In this document: one piece after another, positions 15,970-26,209 of the stretch | How positions within the stretch are numbered: the first letter of the stretch is position 1 | Layout of the letters: each line of letters opens with the position of its first letter | Assembly: GCA_947475205.1 (NCBI GenBank) | Contig: CANJNG010000029.1 | Span: 1-34,202, forward strand | Length of the DNA: 34,202 nucleotides | Origin: Bacteroidota bacterium | GTDB lineage: Bacteria; Bacteroidota; Bacteroidia; JAIBAJ01 | Direction of reading: 5' to 3' | Program-made: the position numbers and the translations under genes | Notes under the pieces: model-generated | What the model saw: only the letters and a program-made list of their open reading frames with translations | What the model was told of the DNA's origin: nothing | Databases searched by the model: none

Positions 15970-16854
15970 TTAAAACTTCCTCAGATAATTCATAACCAAC
16001 CCATACAGTTTTTCCATTTTCTTATAGTCTAATTTCTCAAATGTGTCGCTCGGGCGGTGATAATCTTGGTGAACACCCGAGGTCAAAAACAGGGTTTTAA
16101 CTCCTTTTTGATGGAATGGAAAATGGTCTGAAATTTTTGGACAGCTTTCTGAGAATGTTAAGAGCTTTTCAGTATCCAAATTCAATAATTCTTGCTTTTC
16201 AGGCTTTGTCCAGCCCGAGGTGCAATATGCCATGAACTTTGAGTTATCGTTGCTTCTTCCAATCATATCCAAATTAAGAACTAATTTTATTTTAAGTCTA
16301 TTGAAATTGGCAGAACTCAAAAAGTGTTTAGCTCCCAATAATCCCATTTCTTCCCCCGAGGTGAATAGGAAAAGATAATTGTAATGAGCTTTTTTCAATT
16401 CCATTTCCTTTTCAAGTTCCAATAAAAAAGCTACTCCGCTTGCATTATCATCAGCCCCTGGATGCAAAGTTGGATTTCCATTAAAATTTGACAGTCCAAT
16501 AGAATCAATACCCAAATGGTCGAAATGTGCAATTAGGATAATGGTGCTGTCCGCTTTGTTGTTTAAAAATACACGAAGATTTGCGGTTCGGGTTTTTACC
16601 TTGTGCCCCAAAATAACGGTATCTATAGCAAACGAATCAATACTAAGCCTTGTCATCCTGCCGAGTTTCAGCTGACTTATGATATAATCCTTAGCTTTTG
16701 TTTCACCTTTTGTCCCCGAAAACCGCCCATCAAGCTCAGTTGCCGAAAGGCTTTGCACATGTTGCTTAAATCTACTGCATAAATCTGTTTGCTGAGCCTC
16801 CACACTTGGAAGACAGCTCCAAAGTAATAAGATGGCGATTGTGGAGAATCTCAT
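15970..16854 (-). CDS. Secreted M28-family zinc aminopeptidase
   Basis: 294 aa. Signal peptide at residues 1-20 (FSTIAILLLWSCLPSVEA-QQ). All M28 metal-site motifs are present in order: AHFDHLG (H110), HPGADDNASG (Asp 135/136), TSGEEMGLLG (E168/E169, base and ligand), NLDMIGR (D196) and DYHRPSDT (H266), plus SDHFPFHQKG. It should be an active dizinc exopeptidase in the periplasm or outside the cell, releasing N-terminal residues from peptides. No C-terminal sorting domain is present, so it is probably periplasmic. The gene follows the collagen-like gene, with a terminator hairpin in the 65-base gap; see the finding on alternative pairing with its start region. Confidence 0.92.
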   Translation of the reverse strand: MRFSTIAILLLWSCLPSVEAQQTDLCSRFKQHVQSLSATELDGRFSGTKGETKAKDYIISQLKLGRMTRLSIDSFAIDTVILGHKVKTRTANLRVFLNNKADSTIILIAHFDHLGIDSIGLSNFNGNPTLHPGADDNASGVAFLLELEKEMELKKAHYNYLFLFTSGEEMGLLGAKHFLSSANFNRLKIKLVLNLDMIGRSNDNSKFMAYCTSGWTKPEKQELLNLDTEKLLTFSESCPKISDHFPFHQKGVKTLFLTSGVHQDYHRPSDTFEKLDYKKMEKLYGLVMNYLRKF

Positions 16855-16864
16855 TATAAAACAA

Positions 16865-16896
16865 AATCGCCATTGAATTTTACTTCAATGGCGATT
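16865..16896 (-). terminator. Terminator between the collagen-like gene and the M28 peptidase
   Basis: Perfect 13-bp stem AATCGCCATTGAA/TTCAATGGCGATT with a 6-base loop, followed on minus by TTGTTTT. It starts 23 bases after the collagen-like gene's stop and ends ten bases before the M28 ATG. Confidence 0.75.
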
Positions 16897-16919
16897 GTAA
16901 TTTTTTGTAGGATAAATAT

Positions 16920-19037
<2,118 letters not shown>

Positions 19038-19064
19038 TTAAATATAATTTTTTAAAATGTCGGG

Positions 19065-19072
19065 CGAAAGTA
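19065..19072 (-). promoter_or_regulatory. -7 promoter box of the collagen-like gene
   Basis: TACTTTCG on minus, 27 bases before the ATG at 19037. It is identical to the methyltransferase box. Confidence 0.5.
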
Positions 19073-19136
19073 GTGCATTATTTTAATTTTCAAAAGATTT
19101 ATTGCTTTTGAAAGGAGGAATTGCAGCTAAATACCC

Positions 19137-20789
19137 CTAAAACCCTACTACTGCATTCAATTCTTCGTTTAATTCTACATTTCCTGCTTTCAAAATTTCT
19201 TCCGATAATCCGGTTGAAGATTGAAGAGCTGAACTAAGAATTTCTTGTTGAAGATTAATGTTACTTCGGTCAAAGTATAGCATTCCTGTACGGCGAATAA
19301 AGAAGTCTGCGGGCATGCAAACCATTTCGTTTTGGATTCCATAATCTATTTCAGCTAAAAGTGGAGCAGTTTCCCGCTTTTCAATCTGCTGAGAAATGGT
19401 GTAAGCATTATTCACCACTTCCTGAGCTTTTTTGCCATAGCGTTGAACTAATTTTTGAATCCCAGCCTGAGTATAGTTGAGTTGTTTGGCTTCATTGAAT
19501 AGCTTTTGGGTGAATGATTCAACTTCAGCAGAGGAAGTAAACCCGCCAGCCAATGGAATATGTTTTGTTTCACAAGCCTTGAACGGTAAGACTTTGTATT
19601 CAACTATTCGAGCCATTACCAAATTGGTAATTCGTTCCGACATTTTGCGGTAGCCGGTTAATTTACCCCCAGCGATTGAAAGTAATCCGCTGGGAGATTC
19701 AAATATTTCGTCTTTGCGGGAAAGTTCGGAGGGGGATTTGCCGTCTTCGTGAATAAGTGGTCGAAGCCCAGCCCAAGAACTTACAATATCGGATTGGCTG
19801 AGTTTGCGGTTGGCAAACATTCCATTTGCGGCCTTGAGTAAATAGTCCACATCATCTTGGGTAACTTGTGGACGATTCTTTTGGTCGGTGTAGTTTGTAT
19901 CTGTAGTACCGAGATAAGTGCAGCCATCGCGGGGAATGGCAAATACCATTCGTCCACCGGGAGCATCGAAATACATGGATTGCTTGAGCGGAAGTGTTTC
20001 ATAATTAAAAACCAAATGCACGCCTTTAGTCAAATGAAGTCGTTTGCCTTTTAATGAATTATCCATCTCCCGTATTTCATCTACCCAGGGGCCGGTTGCA
20101 TTTATAATGTAGTCGGCTTTGATATTAATTTCCTTTCCAGTAAAAATATCTTTGGCTTTGGCTGATTTTATTTTGCCATTATCATACTCAAAGCCTTCGC
20201 AATTCATATAATTAATGCAGGTTGCTCCTCTGTTTACGGCTTCTTTTATGGTTTCGATTACTAAGCGGGAATCATCGGTGCGATATTCAATATACAAAGC
20301 CCCTGCTTTTAAAATATCGGTTCGCAAAAGTGGTTCTTGTTTGATGGTGGCTTCTTTGGAAAGCATTTTTCTGCGTTCCCCGGCTTTTACTCCCGCTAGC
20401 ATATCGTACACGTAAAGGCCTATAGAAGTGGAGAATTTGCCTAAAGAGCCGCCTTCAATTACCGGCAAAAGCATTTTTTCGGGAATAACGAGATGGGGGG
20501 CATTCTTATAAACAATTTCCCGCTCCCGGCCAACTTCCATTACTAAGCCTATCTCCATTTGTTTCAAATAACGCAAACCGCCATGAATAAGTTTGGTGCT
20601 GCGGCTGCTTGTGCCGGCAGCAAAATCCTGTTTATCTATTAGGGCCACTTTAAGTCCACGACTGGAAGCATCTAAGGCTATTCCGGCTCCGGTTATTCCA
20701 CCTCCAATAACGAGAATATCTAATTGTTGGGTGTTTAGGTGGTCAATAAATAATGAACGATTTGCAGCTGAAAAGGAAGGGCGGGTCAA
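19137..20789 (-). CDS. glpD: FAD-dependent glycerol-3-phosphate dehydrogenase
   Basis: 550 aa from TTG 20789. N-terminal FAD-binding loop VIGGGITGAGIALDASSRG (27-45), family motif GTSSRSTKLIHGGLRYL (59-75), ATGPWVDEI, LTKGVHLVF, FAIPRDGCTYLGTTDTNY, SWAGLRPLI and AGGKLTGYRKM. A C-terminal helical cap region follows. It oxidises sn-glycerol 3-phosphate to dihydroxyacetone phosphate at the inner membrane and passes electrons to quinone. The length matches the aerobic GlpD type. No glpK or glpF is nearby. The start codon is directly abutted by a short repeat of the AATTACGAATT type. The next gene upstream on this strand is the M3 peptidase, 61 bases away. Confidence 0.95.
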   Translation of the reverse strand: MTRPSFSAANRSLFIDHLNTQQLDILVIGGGITGAGIALDASSRGLKVALIDKQDFAAGTSSRSTKLIHGGLRYLKQMEIGLVMEVGREREIVYKNAPHLVIPEKMLLPVIEGGSLGKFSTSIGLYVYDMLAGVKAGERRKMLSKEATIKQEPLLRTDILKAGALYIEYRTDDSRLVIETIKEAVNRGATCINYMNCEGFEYDNGKIKSAKAKDIFTGKEINIKADYIINATGPWVDEIREMDNSLKGKRLHLTKGVHLVFNYETLPLKQSMYFDAPGGRMVFAIPRDGCTYLGTTDTNYTDQKNRPQVTQDDVDYLLKAANGMFANRKLSQSDIVSSWAGLRPLIHEDGKSPSELSRKDEIFESPSGLLSIAGGKLTGYRKMSERITNLVMARIVEYKVLPFKACETKHIPLAGGFTSSAEVESFTQKLFNEAKQLNYTQAGIQKLVQRYGKKAQEVVNNAYTISQQIEKRETAPLLAEIDYGIQNEMVCMPADFFIRRTGMLYFDRSNINLQQEILSSALQSSTGLSEEILKAGNVELNEELNAVVGF

Positions 20790-20826
20790 GGGAAATTACG
20801 AATTTGAAATTACGAATTACGATTTG
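20790..20826. repeat. AATTACGAATT-type short repeat upstream of glpD
   Basis: Three near-copies of AATTACGAATT or AATTACGATTT occur in succession directly before the TTG of glpD. A related sequence (TTTCAAATTACGAAT) sits at about 11546-11560, between the DUF3467 and thiolase genes, suggesting a dispersed intergenic repeat family. Confidence 0.6.
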
Positions 20827-20850
20827 GTGCGTTAGCACAGAGGGGGGCTG

Positions 20851-22584
20851 TTATTGCTTTCCCCTCAAAAACGAAAGCTCCTCCTTTACCACCTTCATTA
20901 GCTTTTGAATGTTCTCACCCGAAAAGTCGAATTTAACCCCGGCAGCTTCATAGATTTGAGGAATAGTTTTGGTATAGCCTAAGGTAAGTGCTTTTTTGTA
21001 GCTTTCGATAGCTTTAACAGAATTGGTGCGACTATTTTGCCACACAGCTAAGGCTCCTAATTGAGCGAAACCATATTCGATATAATAAAAAGGTACTTCA
21101 TAAATGTGGAGTTGGTTTTGCCAACGAGTTGCATTGTACTCGGGATAATCGCTCCAATCAACAATGTCTTTTGTTATTTGATTTATTTCTAACCAATAGG
21201 TATTGCGTTCGGCTACAGTGTGCGATGGATTAAGATATAGCCAGTGTTGGAACTTATCAATGACAGCTATCCAAACCAAGCCTGTAACAATTTTCTCTAA
21301 CTGTTCGATTTTAGCCCGGTTAAGGTCGGTGGGGTTTTCATAAAAAACGTCCCAATTCTCCATCGTGATTAGCTCCATACTCATGGAGGCGAGTTCAGCT
21401 ACTTCGGATGGGGTTGATTTAAAATTAGTGAGTTCTAATTTATGGGTTAGGAAGGAATGAACTGCGTGTCCGGCTTCGTGAACAAAGGTTACTAAATCGC
21501 GTTGTGAGCCTACATTATTAGTATAAATAAAGGGAACACCGGTTTCATAAAGCGGATAATTAAAGCCGCCGGGAGCTTTTCCGGGTTGGCTATCGAGGCT
21601 TAGGTGGCCCATTTCCTGCATAGTCGCAATGCAATGTCCGAAATAGGGGTCGGTGCGGTTGAGACAAGTGATGGATTTGTCCAACATCTCCGCACCGGAA
21701 GTGAAGGGCGAAAGTGCTTTTTGACCGATCGGTTCGGCTTCGTTATCGTAAGGCTTTATGTTGTCTAAGCCTAATTTTGCTTTTTTGGCATTGTTAATTT
21801 CTACAACAACAGGAACCACAAATTCGTTAACTGATTTATGAAAGGCTTCGCAGTCGGCTATGGTGTAATCAAACCTTCCCAATTCGTCAAAGCAGAAATC
21901 GCGGTAATTGCTATAGCCTGCGTTGATTGCCATTTGGTGACGCATGGCGATTAATTCATTGAGCAATTCGTCTTGCTGGGTAGCAACTTCCATACGCTTA
22001 GCGATAATTTTATCGAAAACCACCTTACGCTCATTGCGGTCGGAGTCTTTCAGCAGCATTGACGCTTTTTGCATCGTCATTTTTTTTCCTTTATGCTCAA
22101 TTTCGAGTGCTGCCTGAATGGTACCATATTTCTGCGACTCGGTAGCTAATTTTGCTTTTATGGCAACATTTACTTCCCGAAACATTTGGGCTTCTTTTTT
22201 CAAGGACCTAAGAAAAACAAAGTATTTTTCGGTATTTAGTTTATCGAAATAGGGCGAGGAAAGGAGCTTTTGGTTTAAATCGTTGGAATAAACGTCCACT
22301 TTGGGTGAAATGTCGTTGATAAACTGATTGAACGCCTCGGCTAAAGCAGCATCGCGGGTATCAATATTCATCTTGATATACTTCCATGCCAAGTTCTCTT
22401 CCAAGGCGGCATCGAGTTCGCTGCGGTCGAGCAACCACTGCTCTAATTGAGCTACCGAATCAATGTTTCTTTGTTTTAGTTCGGTGAGAATCGGAAGCAA
22501 TTCCTTCCAATCGGCTAAGTTTATTTGTTCGGGCAAATAATGTCGTTCAGACTTTATTTCCAAGGTTTCGGTTTCCATATTCAT
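20851..22584 (-). CDS. M3-family oligoendopeptidase (PepF-like)
   Basis: 577 aa. The zinc site FVHEAGHAVHSFLTH has HEXXH at residues 369-373, and the third ligand Glu lies in TPSEVAELASMSMELITMENW. The N-terminal half is the helical channel domain of oligoendopeptidase F (EENLAWKYIKMNIDTRD, REVNVAIKAKLATESQKYGT, SMLLKDSDRNERK). The C-terminus has NPSHTVAERN, QIYEAAGVKFDFSGENI. It is cytoplasmic with no signal peptide and should degrade short peptides. It starts with ATG (M-N-M; the third residue is an equally possible start). It sits between DUF5606 and glpD on minus, with no obvious functional link. Confidence 0.93.
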   Translation of the reverse strand: MNMETETLEIKSERHYLPEQINLADWKELLPILTELKQRNIDSVAQLEQWLLDRSELDAALEENLAWKYIKMNIDTRDAALAEAFNQFINDISPKVDVYSNDLNQKLLSSPYFDKLNTEKYFVFLRSLKKEAQMFREVNVAIKAKLATESQKYGTIQAALEIEHKGKKMTMQKASMLLKDSDRNERKVVFDKIIAKRMEVATQQDELLNELIAMRHQMAINAGYSNYRDFCFDELGRFDYTIADCEAFHKSVNEFVVPVVVEINNAKKAKLGLDNIKPYDNEAEPIGQKALSPFTSGAEMLDKSITCLNRTDPYFGHCIATMQEMGHLSLDSQPGKAPGGFNYPLYETGVPFIYTNNVGSQRDLVTFVHEAGHAVHSFLTHKLELTNFKSTPSEVAELASMSMELITMENWDVFYENPTDLNRAKIEQLEKIVTGLVWIAVIDKFQHWLYLNPSHTVAERNTYWLEINQITKDIVDWSDYPEYNATRWQNQLHIYEVPFYYIEYGFAQLGALAVWQNSRTNSVKAIESYKKALTLGYTKTIPQIYEAAGVKFDFSGENIQKLMKVVKEELSFLRGKQ

Positions 22585-22605
22585 TGAGTAATGAAGTTCT
22601 GTAAA

Positions 22606-22629
22606 ATAAAAAAAGAGGCTTTCGCCTCT
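22606..22629 (-). terminator. GAAA-tetraloop terminator after the DUF5606 gene
   Basis: On minus AGAGGC-GAAA-GCCTCT (22629-22614) runs directly into TTTTTTTATTTT. It is compact and strong, 22 bases after the DUF5606 stop and 22 bases before the M3 peptidase ATG. Confidence 0.9.
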
Positions 22630-22650
22630 AAATTAAGTGTGAGATTGAGT

Positions 22651-23205
22651 CTATCCGGTTTTCCTAACACCAATAGATTTAGCAACCTTTGGAGCTGCTT
22701 TGGCTGTTTTGGCAACTTTTTCTACTGTTTTGGCTTTGGGGGCGGCGGCTACTTTCTTGGTTTTGTCGGTGGGTTTTGCTTCTGCAGGGGCTTCGCCTTC
22801 TTTGGTTTCCTCCTCAACAGATGGAGCTAAGGAACCGGTGGGCAATAGTAAATTGAACCAAGAAAAGATTTTTTTCAGGTCGGAGTTATATACCCGTGGT
22901 TTGTCGAATTCGGGAAGAATTTCCAAGATATAGGCAGCTAAGTCTTCAACTGAAGTAATTTTGGAATCGAGGGTTTCTTTACCGTCGGTTTTGGCGTAGA
23001 TGAGGCCAAAGACTTCTTTCAAAGGGCGGTCGCCGTCTACGCAGAAGATGCTTATGTCTTCGAGCGATAAGACCTTTTGATTGGCGTAAACGGGCATTCT
23101 TTTTTGGTCGATAAGCGATTCTACGATTAAACCGTTTTTGGCCTGAGATAGGATTTTAAACAACCCACTTTGTCCGGTAACGGATACATAACCTTTTAAG
23201 TCCAT
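22651..23205 (-). CDS. DUF5606 family protein with a basic Lys/Ala-rich tail
   Basis: 184 aa. Residues 1-135 match the Bacteroidota DUF5606 pattern: MDLKGYVSVTGQSGLFKI, GLIVESLIDQKRMPVYANQK, SLEDISIFC, PLKEVFGLIYAK, LAAYILEILPEFDKPRVYNS, DLKKIFSWFNLLL. The function is unknown. From about residue 141 the sequence turns low-complexity: first acidic (EEETKEGEAP), then KAKTVEKVAKTAKAAPKVAK, a Lys/Ala/Pro/Val tail like histone H1 or nucleoid-protein tails. The tail may bind nucleic acid (inference). Cytoplasmic; transcribed alone, with a perfect -7 box and a strong terminator. Confidence 0.85.
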   Translation of the reverse strand: MDLKGYVSVTGQSGLFKILSQAKNGLIVESLIDQKRMPVYANQKVLSLEDISIFCVDGDRPLKEVFGLIYAKTDGKETLDSKITSVEDLAAYILEILPEFDKPRVYNSDLKKIFSWFNLLLPTGSLAPSVEEETKEGEAPAEAKPTDKTKKVAAAPKAKTVEKVAKTAKAAPKVAKSIGVRKTG

Positions 23206-23233
23206 TGAATTTTCTTTATTGTATTAAGTGCCA

Positions 23234-23241
23234 CAAAGGTA
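23234..23241 (-). promoter_or_regulatory. -7 promoter box of the DUF5606 gene
   Basis: TACCTTTG on minus, a perfect TAnnTTTG match, 28 bases before the ATG at 23205. Confidence 0.6.
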
Positions 23242-23346
23242 ATGGAATTGAGGTTTGAAATGTGTGGAATGGTATTTTTTATGGGTTGGGGATAAATTTC
23301 ACTAATTTGAAAGGAAAGGGACAGCAAGCATTAAGCCGTATCGCTT

Positions 23347-25593
23347 TTACCCCACCTTCCACCGCAATCCAACATATACATTTACGCCCATAGCCGGAGC
23401 ATACATCATGGAAGCATCGAAATAGGAACTATTGGCATTTTGGGGTGAGATAATCAGGTTTGATACAATATAATTGGTCAGGTTTTCGCCACCCAAATAC
23501 ACATCGAAGCGTTTGAATGCCTTAGTTATTTGAGCGTTTAACAGCAAATAAGGCTTCGACTGAGCCGGAAGCTGATAGCCGTCGGGATTGCTCGTTGTGT
23601 TCGGAATCCGCATTTTGCCGATGGATTGCAGGGTAACATCAAATTTCCATTTATCATACTTGGTGCTGTAGGCCACATTTACCAAACCACGGTGCATCGC
23701 TGTAAATGGGTTTTGCTGCAACCTTCCGGCTAATGTGGTTTTGGCATCGGTGTATTTATAGGCCAATTTTATACCGAAACGTTTGATGGGTTCAACGTAA
23801 ATTTCGACGTGGGCTGCGTTGGCAAACGATTTTCCCGAAAGGTTGAGCAAATATAGTTGTTGAGGACTGATATCGAAATCGGCAACGGTGCGGCTTAGGA
23901 AATCGGTGCGGAAAAAGTCGGCACTAAACTGACCTTCCCTAGCAAACAGCTTGAAGGCAGACGTGAAACTTACACCGTAATTCCAAGCATCTTCGGCTTT
24001 TAGTTTTTCGGGTACTAATACTTTTCGGTTGCTTGCCATTACTGATTGTTCGAAATAGGGATTAGCCAACCGGAAACCTTTACCGCCCGAAAATCGCAAA
24101 GCAGATTCTTTCCAAAGATTTACTTTCATATGCAATCGTGGGCTTATGCGTGTTCCATACAGGTTGTGAAAATCGCTGCGGATGCCGGCAATGAATGAAA
24201 ACCGACCCAAGGAATTGAAATCATATTCACCAAAAATACCCGGTACAATTTCGTTTCGATTAAAACTGCTATCGTTGTAATGCTGCAAATAATTGTCGAG
24301 TACCAAGCTTGTTCCGCCTTTAATCTTATGCTTAGTGTTGGAAATTATGCTTTGATAAATCAGGTTTACATAACCCGTTCGCTGACTGCCGTATAGTTTT
24401 TTGGTGGGAGTAGAAATTTCGGTTTCCTGATACCGCCAACTGGTTACTGTGCCAATGCTTCGCCATGGCGTTTGCGGAAAAAGAATACCTGTTTTGGTGA
24501 AAACTTCACCTAATCGGTTTGTTGCATTCAAGGAATAGTTAGCCAAAAACGGCAAGCCCGATGCCACAGTTAAAGGATTGGCTACTGTGCCTCCAAAGCG
24601 AGAATCAGTTAATCCTCTAACTCCAATTTGCCCTTCGAGCCGCTTTCCGGAATGGTAATTCCATTTATGCATTAGGTTGGCTTGGTAGCCCTTGGGCACA
24701 TCGCGAAAGTTATCTTTATTATTATCGTTCTCCATCAACATTCCATTGGCATGCAGCAGGGTGATACTGCTCCAACCTTTTTTGAGTTTTTGAGCAGCAT
24801 AAATGTTTCCTTCCAAACGTCCCCGGTCGCCAGCATAGAGGTTGAGATAAAACTTCTCAGCTTCCATTGGCTTTTTTAGTTCAATATTTATTTGTCCGGC
24901 TAATGCATCATAGCCCGTTGCGACTGTTCCTGCACCTTTCGAAATCTGGATATTTTCTACCCAGGGGCCGGGAACAAATGTTAAACCATAGCCAGACACA
25001 ATTCCTCTTAAATAGGGAATTCCTTCGGCGGTGAGCAAAGTGTAAACACCATCTAAGCCCAGCATTTGAATCTTTTTAGCACCCGACACAGCATCGGTAA
25101 GCACCACATCTACTGAAGCATTGCTGCCAAAACTTTCGGCCAGATTACAGCAAGCTGCTTTTAGCAGTTCGCCACTGCCGAGGGTTTCCACGCCTTTAGT
25201 CGCCATGGTGTTCATTCGGGAAGTGTTTCGTCCGGCATCCACCTGTATTTCATCTAATGTCAAACCTTCTTTCAAAACAACTTTCAGGAAGGAGAAATCA
25301 TTTACAATGATGGTATCACTTATGTAACCCACCATTTTCACCACAATAGTTTGCGGAAGTGGGGCGGCTATTTCTAAAGAGAAATTCCCAACACTATCGG
25401 CTACAGTTCCCTGCGGAGGAGTAGTTAATAGTTGCAATGTGGAGTATAGCAGTGGGCTGGCTGAACCCTTTTTGTCTAATGTTGAAACACTGCCTTTAAG
25501 GGTCTGCGAAAAGAGAGCGGACGGAAGGAGCGTCCATCCTAAAACTAAGACGTATAATTGAATTTTCTTCCAATAATAAAGAGAAGTAAGCAT
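23347..25593 (-). CDS. TonB-dependent outer-membrane receptor
   Basis: 748 aa from ATG 25593 (MLTSLYYWKKIQLYVLVLGW, signal peptide ending near LFSQ). The frame opens 45 codons earlier at 25728, but that start would overlap the upstream gene. Order: CarboxypepD_reg-like beta-sandwich (KGSVSTLDKKGSASPLLYST, VADSVGNFSLEI, VVKMVGYISDTIIVND), TonB-plug (DVVLTDAVSGAKKIQMLGLD, RGIVSGYGLTFVPGPWVENI, GAGTVATGYDALAGQINIEL), then a beta-barrel ending in an aromatic strand (VYVGLRWKVG). The plug segment ELLKAACCNLAESF carries a vicinal Cys pair. Receptors of this plug type commonly sit beside HYC/CC/PP proteins, as here, and are often suspected of metal uptake; the substrate is not proven. Upstream gap to that gene: 106 bases, so a likely operon. 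Confidence 0.92.
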   Translation of the reverse strand: MLTSLYYWKKIQLYVLVLGWTLLPSALFSQTLKGSVSTLDKKGSASPLLYSTLQLLTTPPQGTVADSVGNFSLEIAAPLPQTIVVKMVGYISDTIIVNDFSFLKVVLKEGLTLDEIQVDAGRNTSRMNTMATKGVETLGSGELLKAACCNLAESFGSNASVDVVLTDAVSGAKKIQMLGLDGVYTLLTAEGIPYLRGIVSGYGLTFVPGPWVENIQISKGAGTVATGYDALAGQINIELKKPMEAEKFYLNLYAGDRGRLEGNIYAAQKLKKGWSSITLLHANGMLMENDNNKDNFRDVPKGYQANLMHKWNYHSGKRLEGQIGVRGLTDSRFGGTVANPLTVASGLPFLANYSLNATNRLGEVFTKTGILFPQTPWRSIGTVTSWRYQETEISTPTKKLYGSQRTGYVNLIYQSIISNTKHKIKGGTSLVLDNYLQHYNDSSFNRNEIVPGIFGEYDFNSLGRFSFIAGIRSDFHNLYGTRISPRLHMKVNLWKESALRFSGGKGFRLANPYFEQSVMASNRKVLVPEKLKAEDAWNYGVSFTSAFKLFAREGQFSADFFRTDFLSRTVADFDISPQQLYLLNLSGKSFANAAHVEIYVEPIKRFGIKLAYKYTDAKTTLAGRLQQNPFTAMHRGLVNVAYSTKYDKWKFDVTLQSIGKMRIPNTTSNPDGYQLPAQSKPYLLLNAQITKAFKRFDVYLGGENLTNYIVSNLIISPQNANSSYFDASMMYAPAMGVNVYVGLRWKVG

Positions 25594-25699
25594 AAAGATA
25601 AAATGTGATAAAACGTAAATCCCTCCTGAATGGAAGGGTTTGGTGCAAAGAAGAGTTTGGAAAAGGAATATTATTCCCTTTATTTCCCAATTTGCAGCA

Positions 25700-26089
25700 T
25701 CACAAATTATATCGGCAAAGCTCAACAAGAGCTGTAAAAGCCTTTAATGGTGGGGCTTTTGTATAGTAGAAAACAGTTTTAGCGGTTTGGCTATGTGGCA
25801 GCAATACCCAAAAGACGGGCAGTACAGCTACCGGAAGGAATATCTTGGTAAATCCTGATTCAAGCTTATCGGTTTTGATTTGTATAGAACCATATTCGCA
25901 GCATTTGTCGGATAAGGATGTGGCTGCTTTTTGATTTTCCTTTTCACCACAGCAATTAAAATCTGAACCAACGGAAAAGGTGGTGTCACCCGACGAAAGA
26001 CAGGTCATGGTGTTCACCGTCAATAATCCTGGTGAAAGCCCAATTAAGAGAGCAATTACGATTAGGAGATATTTTCGGAAGGGATTCAA
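25700..26089 (-). CDS. HYC/CC/PP-type small secreted protein
   Basis: About 129 aa from TTG 26089 (MNPFRKYLLIVIALLIGLSP), a good signal peptide. The frame can also start at TTG 26125, but a perfect -7 box (TACCTTTG, 26098-26105) would then lie inside the gene. After the signal come a Cys pair (DFNCCGEKE), a second pair (SDKCCEYGSIQIKTDKLE), a hydrophobic stretch (LPVAVLPVFWVLL) and a C-terminal YTKAPPLKAFTALVEL. The spaced Cys-Cys pairs and a terminal PP are the hallmarks of the HYC_CC_PP family, small Bacteroidota proteins encoded just upstream of TonB receptors. The four Cys could bind a soft metal (inference). Probably the first gene of an operon with the receptor. Divergent from dedA. Confidence 0.75.
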   Translation of the reverse strand: MNPFRKYLLIVIALLIGLSPGLLTVNTMTCLSSGDTTFSVGSDFNCCGEKENQKAATSLSDKCCEYGSIQIKTDKLESGFTKIFLPVAVLPVFWVLLPHSQTAKTVFYYTKAPPLKAFTALVELCRYNL

Positions 26090-26097
26090 AATCGGGA

Positions 26098-26105
26098 CAA
26101 AGGTA
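26098..26105 (-). promoter_or_regulatory. -7 promoter box of the HYC/CC/PP-TonB operon
   Basis: TACCTTTG on minus, eight bases before TTG 26089. The leader would be very short or absent. It decides between the two possible TTG starts only if it is used, which is not proven. Confidence 0.4.
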
Positions 26106-26189
26106 AGGGAATGTTGGTTTGCCAAATACTGCAGAGTTTCAAAAGCAATGATGACAATTAGGCTTGAACTGCACCATTGACATTTGCTT

Positions 26190-26197
26190 TAGCTTTG
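26190..26197 (+). promoter_or_regulatory. -7 promoter box of dedA
   Basis: TAGCTTTG is a perfect TAnnTTTG match ending 12 bases before ATG 26210. It lies 85 bases from the divergent promoter box of the receptor operon. Confidence 0.5.
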
Positions 26198-26209
26198 CCG
26201 AAATAGCAA

